Assembly: GCF_052057775.1 (NCBI RefSeq)
Contig: NZ_CP195121.1
Coordinates: forward strand, 2,046,001-2,110,000
Direction of reading: 5' to 3'
Source of the DNA: Methanococcoides sp052057775
Lineage (GTDB): Archaea > Halobacteriota > Methanosarcinia > Methanosarcinales > Methanosarcinaceae
Length of the DNA: 64,000 bases
In this document: piece by piece, positions 53,147 through 59,905 of the stretch
Numbering within the stretch: the first letter of the stretch is position 1
How the letters are laid out: each line of letters begins with the position of its first letter
Notes under the pieces: generated by a model
What the model was told of the DNA's origin: nothing
Databases searched by the model: none
What the model saw: only the letters and a program-made list of their open reading frames with translations
Translations under genes and position numbers: made by a program

Positions 53147-54346
53147 TTATTCTTCCATCTCAGCAAGTTTCCTGAAAACACTGGACTTGAAATCCAGGAA
53201 CACTGCCATGAAATTAATTGCTGCATCATAAGGCGAGGTATGGATGCTGAAATAGGAATGGACGTCACCGTCACCCAGCCATTTGGTACTCATGTAGTAA
53301 TAATGGTCGGATGTGAGGAGATGTTTCCATATATTGATCAGCTCCGGATCCTTTGTTCGTTTCACATAAGGACCGATCCTTTTTGCCTCTTCGAAGCACC
53401 TGCGCTGCATATCGTTGCCCAGCCATGCGCTTGTATCCCTCTCCATATCCGCCCAGGAGATCGTATTAAAATCACCAACATCGATCTCGCCTGCAGGCGT
53501 ATATCTCTCAACGACCTCTGAGGGGGTGCTGAACTCAATATCCTTACTTAGTACCTCGTTCGGCAGGGCCCGGAGGAAATCAAAGATACCCGTATCCGCC
53601 CACTGGTGTTCACCAAAGGTCTCATAGTCCATGAAAATGTTCAGGCAATCCCCTTTTTCCCTGGAAGCCCAGCAGGCCCATTTGTCAGCGGTCAGAGGAT
53701 ACTCTTCCCACCATCTTGCAGAGAAACGATAGCCTATGTCATCGCTCATCTTGTAGTTCCTCATCAGAACAGCTATATCACAGTCCTTTGCTTTGTACAC
53801 ATGGTTCGGTGAGCGTGACTCCAGAAGCTGGTCAACGCCTTCTGTCAGTATGGCCCTGTAACCCATGGACGAGACCGTTTCTGCAACACTGTTGTTGTAA
53901 AGAAGCTCCGTATTCCTGAATACCTGAGGCTTTACACCAAGCAGTTCTGAAGTGATATCGTGATGGGTCTTTACTTCCTCCCTGAACTCGTCCTTGCTAT
54001 CAAAAAGGCCAGCAAGGGAATGGTAATTGGTCTCATCAAGGAATTCCACACACTTTGAGTCGGCAAGCTGTCTGAAAATATCAAGAACATCAGGGTTCCA
54101 TTTCTCACACTGGCTCAGGAGGGTTCCTGTTATTGAGACACTGAACCTGAAGTCCCCTTCATACTGGTCAACGAGCTCTGCCAGAAGTGTCGTCGCCGGA
54201 ACATAGCACTTGCTGGCAACCTTTTCAAAGATATTCCTGTTTATTGCAACATCGAAATACCTTTCGAATCCTTTGGAATCATCCGGCCAGAACCACTTCA
54301 ACCGATAAGGCTGATGTAACTGGAAGTACATGCAAACAGATCTCAT
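53147..54346 (-). CDS. GH57 alpha-amylase-type glycoside hydrolase
   Basis: 399 residues starting MRSVCMYFQLHQPYRLKWFWP, as in GH57. Likely nucleophile Glu in FRNTELLYNN and acid/base Asp in FMDYETFGEHQW; both residues needed for catalysis are present. Cytoplasmic, so it acts on storage glucan or maltodextrin as amylase or glucanotransferase. The start overlaps the stop of the neighbouring GH57-like gene by four bases with GGAGGTGA upstream, so the two are translationally coupled. Confidence 0.93.
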   Translation of the reverse strand: MRSVCMYFQLHQPYRLKWFWPDDSKGFERYFDVAINRNIFEKVASKCYVPATTLLAELVDQYEGDFRFSVSITGTLLSQCEKWNPDVLDIFRQLADSKCVEFLDETNYHSLAGLFDSKDEFREEVKTHHDITSELLGVKPQVFRNTELLYNNSVAETVSSMGYRAILTEGVDQLLESRSPNHVYKAKDCDIAVLMRNYKMSDDIGYRFSARWWEEYPLTADKWACWASREKGDCLNIFMDYETFGEHQWADTGIFDFLRALPNEVLSKDIEFSTPSEVVERYTPAGEIDVGDFNTISWADMERDTSAWLGNDMQRRCFEEAKRIGPYVKRTKDPELINIWKHLLTSDHYYYMSTKWLGDGDVHSYFSIHTSPYDAAINFMAVFLDFKSSVFRKLAEMEE

Positions 54347-55473
54347 GCTTTCACCTCCAGAAGCCCACGCTTAAAGTCTGACAGAACAGAGAATGTGTTG
54401 ACCGCCTTTTCATATCCCTGATTATTGTTATCAGATCCCATTTCCAGCATGATCTCACTTTGCTGCAGGTACCGATAGATACAGTTCATTTTGTCATATT
54501 CAGGAGCATCTTTTATGGATTCGAGGATATTACCCATCTCGATCAACTCATGCAGATAAAGGTGCTGAGGGTGATTGCCCATCAGGTTGTGCATACCGTA
54601 GCGCGATGTGGACTTGTTCCTGATGGAAGGAAGTTCCTTTGTTTTGAACATTTTCAGGGCCTCTTCAGGTGTCACCATGGAAATGCCGTATTTCTCGAAA
54701 CTTTCCGGGAGATCGATCAAAAACTGAAGTATCTCGCTGCTTTTCTGCTGATGGGAAAGGATCGAGCTGTATTTGAAATGCAATGTGGTCACATCCCCTT
54801 CCATGTTGGCTATCCATGAAGCAAATTTATCAGCGATCAGGGGATAGCTTATCCACTTCTGGTCTGAAAATCGAAGCTCTATATCCTCACTCAGGGATAT
54901 GTGACGCAACAGCGTTGGTATATTATTATCGTAAATGTGCTTTGGATCGTGGCCGTACAACAAATTCTCCGAGCCTTCAGAAATAAGGCACTTGAACTTC
55001 ATGTCCCGGAGGATAGTACTGAGCTCTTTTGTGAGCATCAGTTCCGTATTTACGAAAGTACCGGGTTCTGTACCAAAGACCTCTTTTATTTTTTGACGGT
55101 GCATGGAAACCTGTCCCCTGAACTCCTTATTATCAGGGAAAAGAGATGATACAGAATGATAATACGGGGATGCCGAAAATCCGGCACCTCTGTCCTTTAG
55201 TTCCTGAAATGATCCGATTATGGCAGGGTTCCATTTACACTGGTCCAGAAATATACCGGATATATCGAAAGTGTACTTTCCACCATTATCGATGGAATCC
55301 AGCAAAGCTTCATTTGTCTTAATAATCTGTGGAAGGTCTCTTTCTAAAGCAGAGAATACCTGTGGATGGTCAAAATATGTATCGAACTGAGGAGAACGAT
55401 AACCTTCAGATGGCCAGTACCATTTAAGCGAACATGGAAGATGAACTTCCGAACAAATGCAAACAGACTGCAT
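54343..55473 (-). CDS. GH57-like protein lacking the catalytic acid/base
   Basis: 376 residues and clearly a paralog of the next gene (MQSVCICSEVHLPCSLKWYWP; FVNTELMLTKEL retains the nucleophile-position Glu). Where the partner has MDYETFGEHQ this one has FKYSSILSHQ, so the acid/base Asp is Lys and nearby Glu and Gly are lost; the N-terminal HQPYR is HLPCS. It is probably not a hydrolase but a binding or regulatory partner of the active GH57 with which it is co-translated (inference). GGAGG precedes the ATG. Confidence 0.85.
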   Translation of the reverse strand: MQSVCICSEVHLPCSLKWYWPSEGYRSPQFDTYFDHPQVFSALERDLPQIIKTNEALLDSIDNGGKYTFDISGIFLDQCKWNPAIIGSFQELKDRGAGFSASPYYHSVSSLFPDNKEFRGQVSMHRQKIKEVFGTEPGTFVNTELMLTKELSTILRDMKFKCLISEGSENLLYGHDPKHIYDNNIPTLLRHISLSEDIELRFSDQKWISYPLIADKFASWIANMEGDVTTLHFKYSSILSHQQKSSEILQFLIDLPESFEKYGISMVTPEEALKMFKTKELPSIRNKSTSRYGMHNLMGNHPQHLYLHELIEMGNILESIKDAPEYDKMNCIYRYLQQSEIMLEMGSDNNNQGYEKAVNTFSVLSDFKRGLLEVKA

Positions 55474-55520
55474 TTTTAAGCCTCCATTTTTATAGATACA
55501 ACTGAAATTATAATTCTTCT

Positions 55521-55542
55521 GATAGCATTAGTTGTTGCTATC
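55521..55542 (-). terminator. Hairpin after the GT4 gene
   Basis: gatagca-N8-tgctatc, seven-bp perfect stem starting five bases after the GT4 stop codon; the minus strand beyond is T-rich. Confidence 0.55.
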
Positions 55543-55546
55543 GAAC

Positions 55547-56716
55547 TTAATCTTTGAGAACATCAAGATATGCTTCACTTGTTTTTTCCGCGATCTTGCT
55601 CCAGTTGTACCTGGTATCGATAAGTTCTTTACCGGCTTTTCTCAGGCTGTCGTTCGACAGATCATCGAGAACGTAGTTTATGCCCCATGCAATGGATTCC
55701 GGACTCTTGTATACAAGAATACCATCCACAAAATTGTCGATGATCTGTACAGCATCCGTTGCGACGATGGTCTTCTCAGCATCCCATCCTTCAAGAACAA
55801 CTATCCCGAAAGGTTCGTTCCTGCTAGGGATGCACATGATATCACATGCATTCAACCAGTCTTTAGCGGTCTCATCATCCACATAGCCAAGGAAATGGCA
55901 ACATTCGTTACATTTTCCGGAGCGTGCAATGTGTTCACAGTGAGGGCGCATCTCACCTTCACCTATGAAGACAAACTGGGTGTCCCATCGATGACGCTTC
56001 ACTTCAGGAACAGCCTCTACAAGCATATCCGGCCCTTTCTGGTAGCTCATGCGGCCTATGAAAAGGACAACAGGTGCAAGAGGGTGGATGCCCAATCTTT
56101 TCTTTACTTCGCCGGGATCAACATCCTTTTTCATCTTTCCCTTGAAGATGCCGTTTGGAATGATGGAGATCTTGTCATCCGGGATCTGGTACAGGAACCT
56201 GATCTCATCTGTTAGTTGCTGTGACGTGGATATTACCCTTGAGGATTCATAACCTGCCTTCCATTCCCTGTGGGATATCTCCTCAGCTTCCCACCAGTTC
56301 CCGTGTACGTTACCGTTACGTCCCCACTCGGTACTGTGAAATGTCATCAGGAAAGGAATCCCAAACTCGTATTTGATCCTTGATACAACATTGAAAGGAT
56401 GCCAGTCATGGACATGCAGTATGTCAAACTCTCCATATTCCCCGATAACTTCGAGGAAGCTCGAATACATTGAATCGCACATGCTGTTCATCTGCTGGAC
56501 AATTCCACCTTCAAGAGAATGGTCCACGCGATGGTAATGAACACCATTGACCATCTCATGCGGATCAAGTCCGGAATTCCTTGTAAATATGTGGACACTA
56601 TGTCCCATTTCAGCAAGGGCTTCAGCAAGTTCGGAAACATGAGGGGCTATACCACCCACTTTTACAGAATGCAGGCTCTCCCAGGAGAACATGCCTATTT
56701 TTAAATTCTTCCCCAT
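55547..56716 (-). CDS. GT4 glycosyltransferase, glycogen/starch-synthase-like
   Basis: About 389 residues with a GT-B fold: KIGMFSWESLHSVKVGGIAPHVSELAEAL at the N-terminus (as in glycogen synthase), PNGIFKG, FIGRMSYQKGPDMLVEA, and the nucleotide-sugar site PSRNEPFGIVVLEGWDA. It probably adds glucose to alpha-glucan or sucrose-like acceptors. ATG at 56716 chosen; a TTG at 56731 is in frame. A Cys/His pair (HCEHIARSGKCNECCHF) in the middle is unusual and may bind metal. Confidence 0.88.
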   Translation of the reverse strand: MGKNLKIGMFSWESLHSVKVGGIAPHVSELAEALAEMGHSVHIFTRNSGLDPHEMVNGVHYHRVDHSLEGGIVQQMNSMCDSMYSSFLEVIGEYGEFDILHVHDWHPFNVVSRIKYEFGIPFLMTFHSTEWGRNGNVHGNWWEAEEISHREWKAGYESSRVISTSQQLTDEIRFLYQIPDDKISIIPNGIFKGKMKKDVDPGEVKKRLGIHPLAPVVLFIGRMSYQKGPDMLVEAVPEVKRHRWDTQFVFIGEGEMRPHCEHIARSGKCNECCHFLGYVDDETAKDWLNACDIMCIPSRNEPFGIVVLEGWDAEKTIVATDAVQIIDNFVDGILVYKSPESIAWGINYVLDDLSNDSLRKAGKELIDTRYNWSKIAEKTSEAYLDVLKD

Positions 56717-56760
56717 TTCTTTCAAACCCAACTTTTTTTATATTTAGTATAAACAATAAT

Positions 56761-56780
56761 ATAAATAAATAAATAAATAA
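56761..56780. repeat. (ATAA)5 microsatellite in the GT4 promoter
   Basis: Five tandem ATAA units just upstream of the probable TATA string (about 56745-56755). Unit number could shift promoter spacing. Confidence 0.6.
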
Positions 56781-56810
56781 AGTGATCTTTTAAATGAATG
56801 TTTGAATGCA

Positions 56811-57809
56811 TCATTCAGAGTTGTCCTCAAAAATACCCTGAAGATATTTTGCAGCCGTCTCAGGAGGCATTGTATTGATGTAGACTCCCGTATTTTTTTC
56901 AAAGCCTGCTGCCTTACTTGTTACCGGCTGGACCTTTAAGTTGAAATGATAACCAGGCTCATCCCTCAGCTGATAGAACATATAGTTGTAAGGGATCTCA
57001 CCAATATATTCCCAGAGACCTGACAGAGCAGAATGGATCGCCCTCCCCAGGGAATCCAGTTGTTCGTCATCAAAACCGGATATGTGATGTACGTGCATCC
57101 TTGGAAGTATCCACATCTCATAAGGGACCTTTGAGCAATAAGGAGTGATTACAATGAAATGCTCATTTTCGTACAGAAGTCTCTCGCTTTTGCTTTCTTT
57201 CTCAATGAGATCGCAATAAGGGCATTTTTGCAAAGATCCGATCATCTTCATTTCTTCAGCTAATAACGGGGGCCTCATTGGTAGTGCTATGAGCTGAGAA
57301 TGTGTATGGGCCAGGGATGCACCTGCCTTTTCACCCCAGTTCTTGAAAAGTGAAACATATTCTATTTTGTCCTGGCCTTCATAGTGAACCACACGATCGC
57401 GGTAGACCTTCATAAGTAAAGACATATCAGTATCTGAAAGATCAGGTATGACCTTTTCATGTGAAGGCGTTTCGACTATTACCTCATGATAACCAAAGCC
57501 AGGAGATACATCGAACTCAGAACTGACACCAACGGCAGCTGGAGACAGTGCAGGATAAAGATTTGGTATGCATCGTACATCCCACCCTGTTATCCTTGAG
57601 CCTTCTTCGTCCTTCAATATCATGCCATCTTTATAAACAGCAGTTGCAAGAGGTGTCTTGTCTTCTTCACCTGCACAAAATACACACCTTTCGGAGAAGC
57701 CTTCTTTCTTTTCCTCCTTGAAAACAGAAGGTCTTTTACTCCTGCCTGGTGCAATTATACAGTATTCGTCCAGAAAATAATGCTTGCGTATCTCTGACAT
57801 GTTCCCCAT
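56811..57809 (-). CDS. galT: Galactose-1-phosphate uridylyltransferase
   Basis: 332 residues, HIT superfamily. CVFCAGEED and CPYCDLIEKE look like zinc-binding pairs, and the active-site triad HTHSQ stands in place of the usual HPHxQ (AHTHSQLIALP), with the nucleophilic His kept. It exchanges UMP between UDP-glucose and galactose-1-phosphate; some archaeal members prefer glucose-1-phosphate. Sits between two glycogen-synthase-type genes, so it may supply or recover UDP-glucose for storage (inference). TATA at about 57836-57845 implies a near-leaderless message. Confidence 0.93.
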   Translation of the reverse strand: MGNMSEIRKHYFLDEYCIIAPGRSKRPSVFKEEKKEGFSERCVFCAGEEDKTPLATAVYKDGMILKDEEGSRITGWDVRCIPNLYPALSPAAVGVSSEFDVSPGFGYHEVIVETPSHEKVIPDLSDTDMSLLMKVYRDRVVHYEGQDKIEYVSLFKNWGEKAGASLAHTHSQLIALPMRPPLLAEEMKMIGSLQKCPYCDLIEKESKSERLLYENEHFIVITPYCSKVPYEMWILPRMHVHHISGFDDEQLDSLGRAIHSALSGLWEYIGEIPYNYMFYQLRDEPGYHFNLKVQPVTSKAAGFEKNTGVYINTMPPETAAKYLQGIFEDNSE

Positions 57810-57874
57810 TACCCTAATATATCAATGAATATTCATATTATAAAGAAACTGTTCTAACTTACAATTGTTCTAAC

Positions 57875-59698
57875 TCACATATCCTTAGTATCGCCTTTTG
57901 CTTTTTTCCTCGTAAGCATCTCATAGTATTGCTTTGTAGGCTCATGCCAGTTCATATCCTGTGCAAGGAGATTTGCTTCCTGGCAGAGGAAATTGTACTT
58001 GGTCTTGTCGTCGGTATAAGTATCTATGAAATAATCCATGGTAAGTGCATAATCTGCTATCGTCTCAAGATAGGCCTGATCGATGTTGTCAACCACCAGT
58101 ACGCCACCCATTCCCATTACCAGGCGCTTGACCGTCTTTAGTGCATCACTGAAACCGCACACCTTGCTTACAATGCTTGGGGTGGCTTCTTTTCCGGCCT
58201 CAAGACCGGTGAGAAGAAACGGTTCATACCTGGATGGGAAGATACCGGCAACGCAACCGGCCATGAACTCATCAACGCTCATGTTGAAACCGCCATCGTT
58301 CTTAGAAAGCCACTGGGGGTAAAGGACAGCAGATACATACCTGCTACCACTAGGAAGCCTGAAACATTCAAGTTTTCTGCTCTCTATCATTTTCTGGATA
58401 CGCATCTCTTCGCCGATAAGTACTTCTTCAGTGAGCTTTATCGGAAAATTATCAGGGAGATTGGTCTTCGGACCATGAGCGGTTATGATGAAACAAACAA
58501 CCCTGTAATTCTCATCAAGACTACCCGCCTCTATTTCGATCCTCACCATTCTGTCAAGAAGAACAAGAGAATCCAGCAGGTCAGGATATCCTTTATTTTC
58601 AACTTCTATCCTCGATATAGAGAAGATCGGAATGATCTTTTCCGGCAAAAGTTTCAGACTATTATGAGTATTATATATTTTTTCTGCAGTTAATTCCTGT
58701 ATCCTTGTTCGGCATTTTGTCTTTTTGTCCAGTATCTCATTAATGTCCGCGTTCTGGAGATCGATACCATTCCTCACAATGATGGAATCGATACCATAGA
58801 ACAATTTGATCTCCTTTTTCGTCGAATCTCCCACAGCAGTTACAACATCCGCATATTCGGACAATGACTCAAGGGTAGCCATGTTCTTCGGGACCCCTTC
58901 ACCCCATTCAGTATCATTATCACGTATCTTCTGGATAGAAAGGTGTCCTGCAACCCTTCCGGGTATGGTTGCATGACAGGTTGCAACTGTATTTATCGTA
59001 ACACCTATTTTCTTGAGCCTGGCAATTGCATAAAAGACACCGAATTCATGGCAGTGAAGTGATACATACAGCGTAGGCATCAAAGAACTGGCAAATTCGG
59101 AAATCAGTTCATCTTCATAGGTGCTGGTCTTCTCTTCCCGAAATGACACAAGTGTATTAACAAATTCGGAGATTGCATATGAAAGATTGAGATAATGAGT
59201 ATATTCAACCCTGTTACCCATGCCCTCATATACAAGGGAATCAAGACCGATGAGGTCGTAGGCTTCAGCCTTAATCTTATTTTCAAGACAAATATGTTCT
59301 CCGTTGTATTCAACGACCTTCCTGCAGAAATCATTGGTCTTGAACATCAGGTAAATAATTTCTATCCCTTTGATATGTTTAGCGCCGGCAATAACTTCAA
59401 CACCCTTTTCCTCAAGCTCGTCGATGATCATTGAAAGTTCTTCATCGGGCTCAAACTCTTCGAACTCGCTCATATCTGTGATACGATTCAGGCCCTTGTT
59501 CCAATCAGATCCACTATAGCCATAGTATGAGCCAGCAACGAATATCTGAGGAGTGTTCTCTTCTTCTATAGTCCCGTCTTCAAGCATCTCAGCAAGAGTT
59601 TTTACCTCTTCATCAATGACATTCCAGATCCCACCCATCTTGTTGGACTTAGGGCCAGCTTCTTCGCCGGCAATAATAATACACTTACGTTCGATCAA
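57875..59698 (-). CDS. GT3-like glycogen synthase
   Basis: 607 residues. The start KCIIIAGEEAGPKSNKMGGIWNVIDEEVKTLAEML, CHATIPGRVAGHL, AVGDSTKKEIKLFYGI and PSRYEPFLLTGLEAGKEATPSIVS match the eukaryote-like GT3 glycogen synthase fold more than the bacterial GT5 kind. It probably uses UDP-glucose. The start is TTG at 59698 with GGGGGGT six bases upstream. The promoter has TATA near 59744-59752 and an inverted repeat at the transcription start (59721-59741). Confidence 0.85.
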   Translation of the reverse strand: MIERKCIIIAGEEAGPKSNKMGGIWNVIDEEVKTLAEMLEDGTIEEENTPQIFVAGSYYGYSGSDWNKGLNRITDMSEFEEFEPDEELSMIIDELEEKGVEVIAGAKHIKGIEIIYLMFKTNDFCRKVVEYNGEHICLENKIKAEAYDLIGLDSLVYEGMGNRVEYTHYLNLSYAISEFVNTLVSFREEKTSTYEDELISEFASSLMPTLYVSLHCHEFGVFYAIARLKKIGVTINTVATCHATIPGRVAGHLSIQKIRDNDTEWGEGVPKNMATLESLSEYADVVTAVGDSTKKEIKLFYGIDSIIVRNGIDLQNADINEILDKKTKCRTRIQELTAEKIYNTHNSLKLLPEKIIPIFSISRIEVENKGYPDLLDSLVLLDRMVRIEIEAGSLDENYRVVCFIITAHGPKTNLPDNFPIKLTEEVLIGEEMRIQKMIESRKLECFRLPSGSRYVSAVLYPQWLSKNDGGFNMSVDEFMAGCVAGIFPSRYEPFLLTGLEAGKEATPSIVSKVCGFSDALKTVKRLVMGMGGVLVVDNIDQAYLETIADYALTMDYFIDTYTDDKTKYNFLCQEANLLAQDMNWHEPTKQYYEMLTRKKAKGDTKDM

Positions 59699-59720
59699 CC
59701 CGGTACCCCCCGACTTACTA

Positions 59721-59741
59721 CTTGACTACATTATTGTCAAG
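59721..59741 (-). promoter_or_regulatory. Operator-like repeat at the glycogen synthase promoter
   Basis: cttgac-N9-gtcaag, perfect six-bp arms placed at the expected transcription start, 25 bp downstream of the minus-strand TATA (about 59744-59752). Confidence 0.45.
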
Positions 59742-59847
59742 AATAGTATATTAGGTTTTGGAAAAATATCAATTGTTTTGCCAATTTGTCATAGTCCAAA
59801 GAAAGTATCCAGAATATATTATAAATTGCCTGAGCAAATGGAATAAT

Positions 59848-59905
59848 CTATATCCTATTATTGCAATAATATTTACAAATATGTTGAGAGTAAGGGGGTA
59901 AAATC
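59848..59905 (+). promoter_or_regulatory. P-type ATPase promoter, operator palindrome and translation start region
   Basis: TATA candidate ctatatcc (59848-59855) or atatattataaa (59814-59825); a 16-bp perfect palindrome tattattgcaataata (59856-59871); ATG at 59881 opening a six-codon frame that ends at TAA 59899-59901; Shine-Dalgarno AAGGGGGT (59892-59899). Confidence 0.5.

Noticed and set aside
55532..56215. 227-codon plus-strand frame across the GT4 gene
   Set aside because: Antisense to clear GT4 motifs; no independent support.
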